The notes: generated by a model from the letters alone, not told the origin. A DNA stretch of 64,000 nucleotides from Rhodophyticola sp017644125 (GCF_042140125.1 NZ_CP159473.1), one strand, 5' to 3'; positions 26,936 to 36,357 are shown, counted from the first letter of the stretch. Program-made: numbers and translations.

Positions 26936-28504
26936 ATGCCCCAGTTCCGCAGATTTCTGCTCACGACCGCCGCCGCGCTTGTTGCCGCCGGCGGCGCCTT
27001 CGCCCAGGACCGCCCCGATCTGGTGATCGCGGTCGACAATCTGTGGCCCACCATGGACCCGGTGATCGGCATTTCCACCTCCGGGGCGCGGGTGCATTCC
27101 AACATCTTCGACACGCTCGTGCGGCGGAACCGTTGGGAAGACCCAGACGGGACGGAGCTTGTTCCATGGCTGGCCGAAAGCTGGGAACGCCTGTCGCCCA
27201 ATGTCTGGCAGATCAATCTGCGCGAGGGCGTGCCGTTCCATGACGGGCATATCATGGATGCCGAGGATGTGGCGTTCTCCATGTCCGCCGAACGGCTCTG
27301 GGGGGAGGAGCCTCTGGCCCCGCGCGGCACCCGCTATGCCCGCGGCATCATCCGCGTGGAAGCGACTGGCCCCCTGACCGTCGAGGTGGAGACGAGCTAT
27401 CCCGATCCGAACTTCATCTACCGGCTTGTCACCCCGCTCGGGTTCGTGTTGCCCGCCCATTATTATCAGGAGGTCGGCACCGATGCCTTCGGCCAGATGC
27501 CCATGGGCACCGGGCCCTACCGGATGGTGTCCTTCGATCCCTCCGTCTCGGTCGTGGCGGAGGCGTTTGACGACTATTGGGGCGGCGATGTGCCCGCCGA
27601 CAGCCTGACCTTCCAGATCGTGCCCGAGTTCTCCACCCGCTTCGCAGGGCTGGTTGCGGGCGAGTTCGATGTGGTCGTGTCTGTGCCGGCCGACCAGATC
27701 GGCCAGGTGGAGGGGACACCCGGGGTGACCGTCATGACCAAGAGCATCGAGAACTACCCGATGTTCGCGTTCAACATGCTGGAAACGGAGGATCTTCCGG
27801 ACAATCCGCTGACGGATGTGAACCTGCGTCAGGCGATGGTGGCCGCCGTCGACCGGGTGTCGATCACCGATGCGATCTGGGGCGGGGCGACCTTTGTGCC
27901 GGCGCCGTTCAACTTCCCGGAATATGGCGCCTATTACGACCCCGACCGGCAGCCGCGGATCACCTACGACCCCGACCGCGCCCGCGAGTTGCTGGCCGCC
28001 AGCGACTATGCGGGGGAGGAGCTTAGCTGGCATATCGTGCGCGGATTCTACCCGAATTACGAAATCGCCGCCGAGTTCATGGTGGAGCAGTGGCGCGAGG
28101 TCGGCATCAACGTGGCCATCGAGATCAAGGACAACTTCTCGCTGGCCTATGAACGCCCGTTCCATCTTCTGAACATGTCCATGTCGAGCGAGTTTTCCGG
28201 CGATCCCTATCGTCCGCTCTGGATGGACTGGGGCCCGGAATTGAGCCGGGTGCGGGCGGCGCATCGCACATGGGAGGCGTCCGAACGGTTCTACGAACTG
28301 GGCGAGGCCTTCGAGCAGGCGCAGGAATTCGAGGAGCGCAACGCCGCCTATCTGGCTCTGGTGGAGGAGTGGGAGAACATCACCCCGGGCATGTATCTGT
28401 GGCGCAATGTGGTCAGCTATGCCGTGGATGCCGATCTCGACTGGGATCCGGGCAATTCCGCCGTCACCATCTTCGACAGCCTCTACATGGGCGGTGGCGA
28501 ATGA
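26936..28504 (+). CDS. ABC importer substrate-binding protein, peptide/nickel family
   Basis: The 522-residue SBP_bac_5-type periplasmic protein has a clear signal peptide ending GGAFAQ. Family landmarks include WTMDPV-like early residues, LREGVPFHDGHIMDAEDVAFS and a MGTGPYRMVSFDP segment. It lies 29 bp after the amidase gene and overlaps the ATPase gene by 4 bp. The family binds peptides, opines, amino-acid derivatives or sugars, so the ligand is open. Confidence 0.9.
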   Translation: MPQFRRFLLTTAAALVAAGGAFAQDRPDLVIAVDNLWPTMDPVIGISTSGARVHSNIFDTLVRRNRWEDPDGTELVPWLAESWERLSPNVWQINLREGVPFHDGHIMDAEDVAFSMSAERLWGEEPLAPRGTRYARGIIRVEATGPLTVEVETSYPDPNFIYRLVTPLGFVLPAHYYQEVGTDAFGQMPMGTGPYRMVSFDPSVSVVAEAFDDYWGGDVPADSLTFQIVPEFSTRFAGLVAGEFDVVVSVPADQIGQVEGTPGVTVMTKSIENYPMFAFNMLETEDLPDNPLTDVNLRQAMVAAVDRVSITDAIWGGATFVPAPFNFPEYGAYYDPDRQPRITYDPDRARELLAASDYAGEELSWHIVRGFYPNYEIAAEFMVEQWREVGINVAIEIKDNFSLAYERPFHLLNMSMSSEFSGDPYRPLWMDWGPELSRVRAAHRTWEASERFYELGEAFEQAQEFEERNAAYLALVEEWENITPGMYLWRNVVSYAVDADLDWDPGNSAVTIFDSLYMGGGE

Positions 28505-30135
28505 CGAAAACGCCGGGCGGGGATGCGTCAGCGCCCCCGCTTTTGTCGGTGAACGGCCTCGGTATCGGCCTGCCCCCCGGCGGGGACCGCGCGGAGGCGG
28601 TCACCGACATCTCCTTTCAGATCCATCCCGGCGAGACCTTGTGCCTTGTCGGCGAAAGCGGCTCGGGCAAATCGGTGATCGGGCAGGCCATTCTGGGCAT
28701 GCTGCCGCGGGCGCTTCCGGTCACGGGCGGCAGTATCCGGTTGCAGGACAAGGTGCTGCCGTCACAACGCGATGCGGCCTATCAGGCGCTGCGTTCGGTC
28801 AGGATGGCGATGATCTTTCAGGATGCCGGCGCCAGCCTCAACCCGGTCAAACGCGTCGGGCGGCAACTGGAGGAGATCCTGAAGGTCCACGGCGTGCCCG
28901 CGGCGGAGCGGCGCGACCGGGTGCTGGACATGTTCGAGGCCGTGCGCCTGCCCGATCCGGCCCGGATTTTCGCGGCCTATCCGCATCAGTTGTCCGGCGG
29001 GCAGGCGCAGCGCGTGGTGATTGCCGGCGCGCTCTTGCTGAAGCCTGCGCTTCTGGTGGCCGACGAGCCGACGACGGCGCTCGACGTCACGACGCAGGCC
29101 GAAATCCTTGATCTGATAGCGGCGCTCAAGGCCGACACCGGCGCGTCGGTCCTGTTCATCACCCATGATTTCGGCGTGGTGGCCGAAATCGCCGATCGCG
29201 TGGCGGTGATGAAGGATGGCCGGATTGTCGAGGCGGGGCGCGCGGGGGACGTGCTCGATCGCCCGCAACACCCCTATACGCAGCGCCTTATCGCCGCCTC
29301 ACGCCCCACCGGCGCCACGCCGTCGCGGGCGGAAGAGGCCCCGATTCTGGAGGCGGACGGGCTGCATCTCACCTACCGCTCCGGCCCGATCTTCAACCGG
29401 CGGGTCACGCAGGCCGTGCGCGATGTCTCCCTGTCGCTGGCGCCGGGGCGGACATTGGCGGTGGTGGGCGAAAGCGGCTCGGGCAAATCCTCCCTCGCGC
29501 GCTGCCTTCTGCGGCTGGAGGAGGTGGAGCGCGGCACGATCCGCTTCAAGGGCGCGGACATCACCCATCTGGCCGGCCGCGATCTGCAACGCCTGCGCAA
29601 ATCGGTGCAGGTGGTCCTGCAGGATCCGTACAGCGCGCTGAACCCGCGCCAGACGATCCGCTCGGCCATCGCCGAGGGCCCGATCATCCACGGCATGCCC
29701 GTGGCCGAGGCCCGCAGGAAGGCCGAGGATCTGCTGGAACTGACCGGCCTCACCGCCCAGTCCGCAGACCGCTACCCGCATGAGTTTTCCGGCGGGCAGC
29801 GGCAGCGGATCTGCATCGCGCGCGCGCTCGCGCTGGAGCCCGAACTGCTGATCGCGGACGAGGCCGTCTCGGCGCTCGATGTCTCGATCCAGGCGCAGAT
29901 CCTCGATCTCTTCCGCGACATGCAGGCCCGGTTCGGCTTCGCGATGGTCTTCATCACCCATGATCTGCGCGTGGCCCGCGCCATCAGCGACGACATTCTG
30001 GTGATGCAGCAGGGCCGCGTGGTCGAAAGCGGCGCGACCGGGCAGGTTTTCGACCGCCCGGCCCATGCCTATACCCGCGCGCTGCTTGCCGCCGCGCCGG
30101 GCCTTGGCCTCGCGATGGAGGAGGGCGCGGCATGA
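28501..30135 (+). CDS. ABC importer ATP-binding protein with two fused ATPase domains (DppD-DppF type)
   Basis: The protein is 544 residues from the ATG at 28501, which overlaps the previous stop. An upstream in-frame extension to 28270 lies inside the binding-protein gene and was rejected. Two complete nucleotide-binding domains are visible. Each has Walker A GESGSGKS, a signature (LSGGQAQRVVIAGALL and FSGGQRQRICIARAL) and Walker B. Single-chain DppD-DppF fusions are common in this class. It powers the two permeases downstream. Confidence 0.92.
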   Translation: MTKTPGGDASAPPLLSVNGLGIGLPPGGDRAEAVTDISFQIHPGETLCLVGESGSGKSVIGQAILGMLPRALPVTGGSIRLQDKVLPSQRDAAYQALRSVRMAMIFQDAGASLNPVKRVGRQLEEILKVHGVPAAERRDRVLDMFEAVRLPDPARIFAAYPHQLSGGQAQRVVIAGALLLKPALLVADEPTTALDVTTQAEILDLIAALKADTGASVLFITHDFGVVAEIADRVAVMKDGRIVEAGRAGDVLDRPQHPYTQRLIAASRPTGATPSRAEEAPILEADGLHLTYRSGPIFNRRVTQAVRDVSLSLAPGRTLAVVGESGSGKSSLARCLLRLEEVERGTIRFKGADITHLAGRDLQRLRKSVQVVLQDPYSALNPRQTIRSAIAEGPIIHGMPVAEARRKAEDLLELTGLTAQSADRYPHEFSGGQRQRICIARALALEPELLIADEAVSALDVSIQAQILDLFRDMQARFGFAMVFITHDLRVARAISDDILVMQQGRVVESGATGQVFDRPAHAYTRALLAAAPGLGLAMEEGAA

Positions 30136-31040
30136 CCGGCTACATCCTCTCCCGCGTGCTTCGCGCCATCATCACGCTGCTGATCACGGTCTCGCTGGTC
30201 TTCATCTTCATCCGCTTTTCGGGCGATCCCGCCGCCGCGCTTGCGCCCCCCGATGCCCCGCAGGAGGTGATCGACCAATACGCCCGCGCGATGGGGCTCG
30301 ATCAACCGCTCTGGCAGCAATACACCAGCTATATCGGCGGCCTGTTCCGGGGGGAGTTCGGCTATTCGATCCATACCGGCCGCCCGGTGGAGGCGCTCTT
30401 TCTCGACCGTCTGCCCTATACCCTGCATCTCGGGCTCACCGCGCTCTCCATCGCGCTTGTCCTCGGCATCGCCCTTGGGGCGATTGCCGCGATCAACCGG
30501 GGCCGGCTGCTCGACCGGGCGGTGATGGGGTTTTCGGTCTTTGCCTTCGCGATGCCCAATTTTCTCTTCGGTCTTTGCCTGATCCTGATCGGCGCGCTGG
30601 TCTTTCAGGTGTTTCTGGCGGGCGCGAGCGCCAATGTGCTGTTCCCGGCGCTGACCCTCGGGCTGGCCGCCATGGGCAGTTTCGCCCGCTTCGCCCGATC
30701 CTCCCTGCTGGAGACCATCAACGCGCCCTTCATGCGCGCGGCCGAGGCGCGCGGCATCCCCTTCGCGCGCCGCCTGATCCTGCATGCCGCGCCCAATGCC
30801 GCGATCCCGCTGGTCACCCTCGTGGGCCTGTCGCTCGGCGCGCTGATCGCGGGCTCCGTCGTGACCGAACAGGTCTTTGCCTGGCCCGGTGTGGGCCAGC
30901 TTCTGGTGCGCTCGGTCGCCACGCGCGACATCGCCACCGTGCAGTTTCTGGTTCTGGCCGTGGCCTTCACGATGATCATGGCCAATCTCATCGTAGATCT
31001 GCTCTATCTGGTCATCGACCCGCGGATCCGGGTGAAATGA
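30132..31040 (+). CDS. ABC importer permease, DppB type
   Basis: The 302-residue six-helix inner-membrane permease has the DppB/OppB N-terminus YILSRVLRAIITLLITVSL. A periplasmic loop follows with a GEFGYSIHTGRPV segment, then the EAA-like RAAEARGIPFARRLILHAAP. It overlaps the ATPase gene by 4 bp and is followed after 1 bp by its DppC partner. Confidence 0.93.
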   Translation: MTGYILSRVLRAIITLLITVSLVFIFIRFSGDPAAALAPPDAPQEVIDQYARAMGLDQPLWQQYTSYIGGLFRGEFGYSIHTGRPVEALFLDRLPYTLHLGLTALSIALVLGIALGAIAAINRGRLLDRAVMGFSVFAFAMPNFLFGLCLILIGALVFQVFLAGASANVLFPALTLGLAAMGSFARFARSSLLETINAPFMRAAEARGIPFARRLILHAAPNAAIPLVTLVGLSLGALIAGSVVTEQVFAWPGVGQLLVRSVATRDIATVQFLVLAVAFTMIMANLIVDLLYLVIDPRIRVK

Positions 31041-31041
31041 G

Positions 31042-31887
31042 ATGAGCGGGGTCGCCACATATCGCCCGCCGCCGATGCCGTGGAGCGTCCGGCTGTCGCT
31101 GGTCTTCATCGCGGCCTTCGTGCTCTTCGCGCTTTTCGGCCAGTTTCTCAGCCCGCATGAATTCCGCGCGACCTCGATGTTCGACCGGCTGCTGCCGCCG
31201 GGCTCGCCCGAGTATCTCCTCGGGACGGATGCGCGCGGCCGCGATGTGCTTGTCCGCCTTGCCGTGGGTGCGCAGATCACGCTGATCGTGGCCATCGCGG
31301 GCACGTTGATCGGGGCCATTCTCGGGTCGCTCCTCGGTATCCTCGCCGCCGCGCGCCGCGGCCCGACCGAAGCGGTGATCGTCGCCGCGATCGACGTTCA
31401 GGCCTCGCTTCCGATCATCGTGGTGGCGCTGTTCGTGCTGGCCATGTTCGACAACAGCTTCGTGCTGTTCCTGCTCCTGATCGGTCTGAACGGCTGGGAG
31501 GTCTATGCCCGCCTGATGCGCGGCGCCACGCTTTCGGCGAAGGAGCATGGATATGTCACCGCCGTCCGCGCGCTCGGCGCCTCGCCCATGCGCATCTATC
31601 TGCGCCATGTCCTGCCCAACATCCTGAACGTGGCGCTCGTACAGTTCACCGTGAACCTGCCGCTGACGGTGCTGCTGGAAACCGCGCTGTCGTTTCTGGG
31701 CCTCGGCGTGCAGCCCCCGCTCACCAGCCTCGGCCAGATCATGAGCGAGGGGCGCGACCGTCTGTTGACCGCGTGGTGGCTGACGCTGTTTCCGGGCGCG
31801 ATCATTTTCCTTCTGGCGCTGTCGGTCAGCCTGACGGGCGACTGGCTGCGCGACCGGTTGGATCCGACATTGAGGTCAGAAAGATGA
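31042..31887 (+). CDS. ABC importer permease, DppC type
   Basis: The 281-residue permease has the DppC signature LLGTDARGRDVLVRLAVGAQ after the first helix. The EAA loop includes TAVRALGASPMRIYLRHVLP, and the C-terminus contains DWLRDRLDP, typical of the family. It forms the channel with the DppB-type partner. Its end overlaps the RraA-like gene by 4 bp. Confidence 0.93.
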   Translation: MSGVATYRPPPMPWSVRLSLVFIAAFVLFALFGQFLSPHEFRATSMFDRLLPPGSPEYLLGTDARGRDVLVRLAVGAQITLIVAIAGTLIGAILGSLLGILAAARRGPTEAVIVAAIDVQASLPIIVVALFVLAMFDNSFVLFLLLIGLNGWEVYARLMRGATLSAKEHGYVTAVRALGASPMRIYLRHVLPNILNVALVQFTVNLPLTVLLETALSFLGLGVQPPLTSLGQIMSEGRDRLLTAWWLTLFPGAIIFLLALSVSLTGDWLRDRLDPTLRSER

Positions 31888-32591
31888 ACCAGAGTTTGCC
31901 GTCGCCGCCGAAATACCGCATCGGGCCCGCGCCCGCGCCGCTTGCCGACAGCCTGATCGACACGCTGATGCAATGCGAAACCACGATGCTGGGCCATATC
32001 CTCTACTGGGGGGCGATGGATACGGGGCTGCGCCCCAATGCCGGGCTGGCCCCGCGCGTGGCGGGCCGCGCGCTGACCGTGCAATGCCCCGGCCCCTGTT
32101 CCACGATCCTGCATCACGCCATCGGGCTGGCCCGGCCCGGCGATATTCTGGTGGTCGACCGTCTGGGCGACACCCGCCATGCCTGCCTGGGCGATGGTGT
32201 GGCCGGGGCGGCCATGCGCGCGGGCATCATCGCCGCGGTGATCGACGGGCCCTGCACGGACACGGCCGAACTGGCCGATCTGGGGTTTCCCGTCTGGTGC
32301 CGGGGCACGTCGCCCATCACCACGCGGCTGCTCGATCTCGGCGGGCGGGCCCGGGTGCCTGTCTCCTGCGGCGGCGTGGCGGTCTCCTCCGGCGATGCGG
32401 TTCTGGCCGATGCGGATGGCATCTATGCGATGGCCCCGGCAGAGGCGGAACTGATCGCGGGCATCGCGCTGGAACGGGGGCAGATCGTGGCCGGGCGCCG
32501 CGCCGCGCGTCAGGGCAATGCGATCCCGCCCCTGGGCGAGATGACGGGCGCCACCGCGATGGTGGAGGCGGGGGCGATATCCGTCGATTGA
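31884..32591 (+). CDS. RraA-like family protein
   Basis: The 235-residue protein has the RraA/HMG-CHA aldolase fold pattern: PGDILVVDRLGDTRHACLGD, then GAAMRAGIIAAVIDGPCTD, and a PVSCGGVAVSSGDAVLADADG tail. Family aldolases carry Arg-Asp in the DGxxRD motif. Here the Arg position reads Thr (DGPCTD), so aldolase activity is doubtful. The start was set at 31884, overlapping the DppC-type gene. It ends the operon and probably acts on the imported compound or its product. Confidence 0.82.
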   Translation: MNQSLPSPPKYRIGPAPAPLADSLIDTLMQCETTMLGHILYWGAMDTGLRPNAGLAPRVAGRALTVQCPGPCSTILHHAIGLARPGDILVVDRLGDTRHACLGDGVAGAAMRAGIIAAVIDGPCTDTAELADLGFPVWCRGTSPITTRLLDLGGRARVPVSCGGVAVSSGDAVLADADGIYAMAPAEAELIAGIALERGQIVAGRRAARQGNAIPPLGEMTGATAMVEAGAISVD

Positions 32592-32611
32592 GGGCGCGCC
32601 TGCGCGCCTGC

Positions 32612-33640
32612 TCAGCTGGCCCGCGGGTCCAGCAGCTTTTCCAGCACCCGATCCTTGGTGACCTGCCCCAGAACCTTGCCGTCCTGCTCCACGCCCACCG
32701 GGTGATCCTCCCCGCCGATCATCTCCATCACCTGGCGGATATCCTCGTCGGGGCCGACCCACAGCGTCGGTTCGCCTTCCACCGGCACCATCACGTCGCG
32801 CGCGCAAAGCACGCCAAGCGGGTTCATATGGGCCACGAAATCGGACACATAGGCATCCGCCGGGTCCGAATAGATCTCCTTGGGCGTGCCGCATTGCACG
32901 ATCCGCCCGCCCTCCATGATCGCGATCCGGTCGCCCAGCTTGAAGGCCTCGTCCAGATCGTGGCTGACGAAGATGATCGTCCGCTTCAAGGTCTGTTGCA
33001 GCTCGATCAGCTCATCCTGCAGACGGGTCCGGATCAGCGGATCAAGCGCGGAAAACGGCTCGTCCATCAACAGGATCGGCGCGTCGGTCACGAAGGCGCG
33101 GGCCAGACCCACGCGCTGTTGCATGCCGCCCGACAGATCGCCCACCTTGCGCTCCGCCCAGTCGGTAAGACCCACAAGCTCCAGCTGCGCGTCGACCTTC
33201 TCGCGCCGCGCGGCGGCGGACATGCCGCCGAGTTCCAGACCAAGGCCCACGTTTTCCCGCACACTGCGCCAGGGCAGCAGGCCGAATTGCTGAAACACCA
33301 TCGCGATCTGGCTTTGCCGCATCCGGCGGAGCGTGGCGGCATTGGCATGGGTCACATCCACCATCTGCGCCCCGTCATTGACCCGCACAGCGCCGCGCAC
33401 CACGGGGTTCAGCCCGTTGACCGCCCGCAGAAGCGTGGACTTGCCCGAGCCCGACAGCCCCATCAGTACCAGGATCTCGCCTTCCTCCACCGACAGATCG
33501 CAATTGTGCACGCCCAGAACCTGCCCGCAGGCCGCCTGCACGTCATGGCGCGATTTGCCCTCGTCCATCAGCGGCAGGGCGCTCTCCGGCTTGTCGCCGA
33601 AGACGATGGAGACATTCTCGAATTCGACCGCAACGCTCAT
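32612..33640 (-). CDS. choV: Choline/betaine ABC importer ATP-binding protein ChoV
   Basis: The 342-residue ATPase is of the ProV/ChoV class, with Walker A GLSGSGKST and signature LSGGMQQRVGLARAF. Walker B is ILLMDEPFSALDPLIR, and a short CBS-like C-terminal region follows. An insertion before the Walker A region (DEGKSRHDVQAACGQVLGVH) is typical of ChoV. The ATG at 33640 overlaps the choW stop; the longer frame to 33871 lies in choW and was rejected. It serves the ChoXW system encoded upstream. Confidence 0.9.
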   Translation of the reverse strand: MSVAVEFENVSIVFGDKPESALPLMDEGKSRHDVQAACGQVLGVHNCDLSVEEGEILVLMGLSGSGKSTLLRAVNGLNPVVRGAVRVNDGAQMVDVTHANAATLRRMRQSQIAMVFQQFGLLPWRSVRENVGLGLELGGMSAAARREKVDAQLELVGLTDWAERKVGDLSGGMQQRVGLARAFVTDAPILLMDEPFSALDPLIRTRLQDELIELQQTLKRTIIFVSHDLDEAFKLGDRIAIMEGGRIVQCGTPKEIYSDPADAYVSDFVAHMNPLGVLCARDVMVPVEGEPTLWVGPDEDIRQVMEMIGGEDHPVGVEQDGKVLGQVTKDRVLEKLLDPRAS

Positions 33641-34533
33641 TTCCGCTCCACCCGCAACATGCGGTCGAGCATGATGGCCACGACCACGATGATGAACCCG
33701 CTTTCGAACCCGAGCGAGGTGTTCACCGAATTGAGCGCGCGCACGACCGGCACGCCCAACCCGTCCGCGCCCACCAGCGCCGCGATCACCACCATCGACA
33801 GCGACAGCATGATCGTCTGGTTCAGCCCCGCCATGATCTGCGGCAGCGCATAGGGCAGTTCCACCTTCCACAGCTTCTGCCGCGGCGTGGCCCCGAACGC
33901 CTCCGCCGCCTCGATCAGCGGCTGCGGCGTCGACGAGATGCCCAGATGCGTCAGCCGGATCGGCGCCGGCAGCACGAAGATCACCGTGGCGATCAGGCCC
34001 GGCACCATGCCGATGCCGAAAAACACGATCGCCGGGATCAGGTAGACGAAGGTCGGCAGCGTCTGCATCAGGTCAAGCACCGGCCGCATGAACTGATAAA
34101 GCCGGGGCCGGTGCGCCGCGGCGATACCGATGGGCACACCCACCGCCATGCAGACCACGCAGGCCGACAGAACCAGCGTCAGGCTCTCGGTCGTTTCCTC
34201 CCAGTATCCCTGGTTCAGGATGAACAGAAAGCCCGCGAAGATAAGTGCCGGAACCTGCCAGCGGCGATGGATCAGCCAGGCGAGCGCGGTGAAGATCAGG
34301 ATAATCAGGAACGGATGCAGATCGGGGCTGTAAAGCGGCTGGTAATCCTCCGCCCCCGTCGCCCAGGAGATGTCCAGCGGGTCCTGCAACACGGCCAGAA
34401 TGCCGTCGATCATCGCCTCCAGCAGGATCGACAGCCCATCGAAGAACCATGCGCCGTTTTCCTGCAGCCAGTCGAACGCACCGCCCGCGACCCGCCCGAC
34501 GGGGATCTTGTTGTCTTCTATCCAGTCCAGCAT
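33637..34533 (-). CDS. choW: Choline ABC importer permease ChoW
   Basis: The 298-residue inner-membrane protein is of the ProW/ChoW class. It has an amphipathic N-terminus (LDWIEDNKIPVGRVAGGAFD) and five to six helices. The EAA loop reads EAAEAFGATPRQKLWKVELP, and a SLSMVVIAALVGADGLG segment is typical of glycine-betaine-type permeases. It sits between the choX terminator-like hairpin and choV. With ChoX and ChoV it would import choline across the inner membrane. Confidence 0.92.
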   Translation of the reverse strand: MLDWIEDNKIPVGRVAGGAFDWLQENGAWFFDGLSILLEAMIDGILAVLQDPLDISWATGAEDYQPLYSPDLHPFLIILIFTALAWLIHRRWQVPALIFAGFLFILNQGYWEETTESLTLVLSACVVCMAVGVPIGIAAAHRPRLYQFMRPVLDLMQTLPTFVYLIPAIVFFGIGMVPGLIATVIFVLPAPIRLTHLGISSTPQPLIEAAEAFGATPRQKLWKVELPYALPQIMAGLNQTIMLSLSMVVIAALVGADGLGVPVVRALNSVNTSLGFESGFIIVVVAIMLDRMLRVERK

Positions 34534-34550
34534 CTCGCCCCCGGTCTCGC

Positions 34551-34590
34551 AAAAACCGGCCCGGCCCCCAAGGCGGGGGGCCGGGACCGG
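34551..34590 (-). terminator. Strong hairpin plus T-run after choX
   Basis: An interrupted GC-rich stem (34556-34590, CCGG-c-CCGGCCCCC against GGGGG-CCGGG-a-CCGG) is followed leftward by five T (34555-34551). It lies between choX and choW, so it probably attenuates read-through and keeps ChoX more abundant than the permease. Confidence 0.8.
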
Positions 34591-34629
34591 CTGGGCGGGC
34601 GCAGGTCGTGCGCCTGCCCGAATATCGGT

Positions 34630-35556
34630 TTACATGTCCAGCGCGGCGTTGACGGCCTCAAGCGCATCGCCGCCATCTGCGGTGGTCACGCCGTCCAGCC
34701 AGACGGGCAGGACATCGCGATTGGTCGAAAGCCACGCCTCGGCCGCATCGCGCGGGTCCTCGCCATCGTTCAGGATCGCCCCCATGATCTCGTTTTCCAT
34801 GGCCAGCGTGAACTCCAGGTTCTGCAGGAGCGCGCCCACATTCGGGCAGGCCTCCACGAACCCGGCGGAGGTGTTGGTGTATACCGTCGCCCCGCCTAGA
34901 TTGGGGCCGAACCAGTCGTCGCCGCCCTCCAGATAGGTCAGGTCGAAATTCGCGTTCATCGGGTGCGGCTCCCAGCCCAGGAACACGATCGGCTCGTCGC
35001 GGTCCGATGCCCGGGCAACCTGCGCCAGCATGCCCGCCTCGGAGCTTTCCACCACTTCGAACCCGCTCAGCCCGAACGCATCCGCCTCGATCATGTCAAG
35101 GATCAGCCGGTTGCCGTCATTGCCGGGCTCGATCCCGAAGATCTCGGCCTCCAGCGCGTCCGCATTGGCGGCGATGGCGTCGAAGCTGGTGATCCCGAGG
35201 GCCGCCCCGGCCGCGTTCGTGGCCAGCGTATATTTTGCGCCTTCAAGGTTCGCGCGGACCGTGTCCACCGTGCCCGCCTCGCGATAGGGCGCGATATCGG
35301 CCTCCATCGTCGGCATCCAGTTGCCAAGGAAGATGTCGATATCGCCGGCGGCCAGCGCGGTATAGGTCACCGGCACCGACAGCACCTGAATATCCGTCTC
35401 GTAGCCAAGCGCGTCGAGCACATAGGTGGTTGCCGCCGTGGTCGCGGTGATGTCGGTCCAGCCCACATCCGAGAACGTGATCGTCTCGCAATCGGCGGCC
35501 GCAAGGCCCGCACCCATCACCAGCGCGATGGCGGAGGTTGTCGTCAGTTTCAGCAT
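34630..35556 (-). CDS. choX: Choline-binding periplasmic protein ChoX
   Basis: The 308-residue binding protein has a signal peptide ending near GLAAAD. Four aromatic residues lie in the contexts VGWTD (Trp33), LGNWMP (Trp80), GAKYTL (Tyr109) and LGWEPH (Trp195). As I recall it, the quaternary-ammonium cage of Sinorhizobium meliloti ChoX is Trp43, Trp90, Tyr119 and Trp205. All four are offset by exactly ten here, so choline is the very likely ligand. It is the first gene of choXWV and diverges from betI. Confidence 0.95.
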   Translation of the reverse strand: MLKLTTTSAIALVMGAGLAAADCETITFSDVGWTDITATTAATTYVLDALGYETDIQVLSVPVTYTALAAGDIDIFLGNWMPTMEADIAPYREAGTVDTVRANLEGAKYTLATNAAGAALGITSFDAIAANADALEAEIFGIEPGNDGNRLILDMIEADAFGLSGFEVVESSEAGMLAQVARASDRDEPIVFLGWEPHPMNANFDLTYLEGGDDWFGPNLGGATVYTNTSAGFVEACPNVGALLQNLEFTLAMENEIMGAILNDGEDPRDAAEAWLSTNRDVLPVWLDGVTTADGGDALEAVNAALDM

Positions 35557-35577
35557 TGTGTTACTCCCTGTTTTTGA

Positions 35578-35605
35578 TTGACTCGTCAGTCAACATTAAC
35601 GAGTC
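35578..35605. promoter_or_regulatory. Nested inverted repeats in the choX/betI divergent promoter, candidate BetI operator
   Basis: TTGACT (35578-35583) and AGTCAA (35588-35593) form an inverted repeat with a 4-bp spacer. GACTCGT (35580-35586) and ACGAGTC (35599-35605) form a second, overlapping one. Each TTGACT arm also resembles an outward-facing -35 box. Placement between choX and betI fits autoregulation and choline-responsive repression by BetI, which is inferred. Confidence 0.65.
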
Positions 35606-35635
35606 TCACGTCCTGTCCTGTCAACGGAGATGAGT

Positions 35636-36223
35636 GTGCCCAAAATCGGAATGGAACCCCTCCGTCGATCTGCTTTGGTCGAGGCAACGATCGTGGAGAT
35701 CGGCCGTGTAGGCACGTTAGACATCACCGTGGCGCAGATTGCAAAGCGTGCGGGCATGTCCAGCGCTCTGGCCCATCATTATTTCGGCGGCAAGGAGCAG
35801 ATGTTCGCCGCCGCCATGCGCCATGTGCTGACCCTTTACGGCGCCGAGGTGCGCGGTGCGCTGAGCATGGCCAGAACCCCGCGCGCGCGGGTGGAGGCGG
35901 TGATCCGCGCCAGTTTCTCCACCAGTCACTTCCGGCCCGAGGTCGTTGCCGCATGGCTGAATTTCTATGTGCAGGCGCAACGCTCCGACGAAGCCGCGCG
36001 GCTCTTGCGGCTTTACCACGCGCGGCTGCGCAGCAATCTCCATCACGATCTGCACAAGCTTGCCGGGCCCCGCGCCGCGCAACTGACCCGCGGCATCGCG
36101 GCCATGATCGACGGGCTCTACATCCGGCAGGCGCTTGGGACTGAGCGGTTGAGCGGGGAGGACGCGATCACGCTCATCATGACGTATCTCGACACCGCGC
36201 TCGACCGAGGGGCCGGCGAATGA
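35636..36223 (+). CDS. betI: Choline-responsive TetR-family repressor BetI
   Basis: The 195-residue regulator begins MPKIGMEPLRRSALVEATI from a GTG at 35636. That matches the BetI N-terminus exactly and has GGAG eight bases upstream. The ATG at 35630 would sit on top of that site, so it is less likely. The HTH is around residues 27-47 (VAQIAKRAGMSSALAHHYF). BetI represses bet genes until choline is present. It is followed by betB after 134 bp. Confidence 0.92.
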   Translation: MPKIGMEPLRRSALVEATIVEIGRVGTLDITVAQIAKRAGMSSALAHHYFGGKEQMFAAAMRHVLTLYGAEVRGALSMARTPRARVEAVIRASFSTSHFRPEVVAAWLNFYVQAQRSDEAARLLRLYHARLRSNLHHDLHKLAGPRAAQLTRGIAAMIDGLYIRQALGTERLSGEDAITLIMTYLDTALDRGAGE

Positions 36224-36357
36224 CCCAAGCCGCCGCAGACAGGCCCGCGCCCGCCGCCCCTGTCAGGCGGCACTCCCGCCACCGGCGCCCCTGCACCCAA
36301 ATACCTGATTTCAAAGATAAAACGCAGTCCCGGCTGCAAGGAAGATAAGGACCAGCC

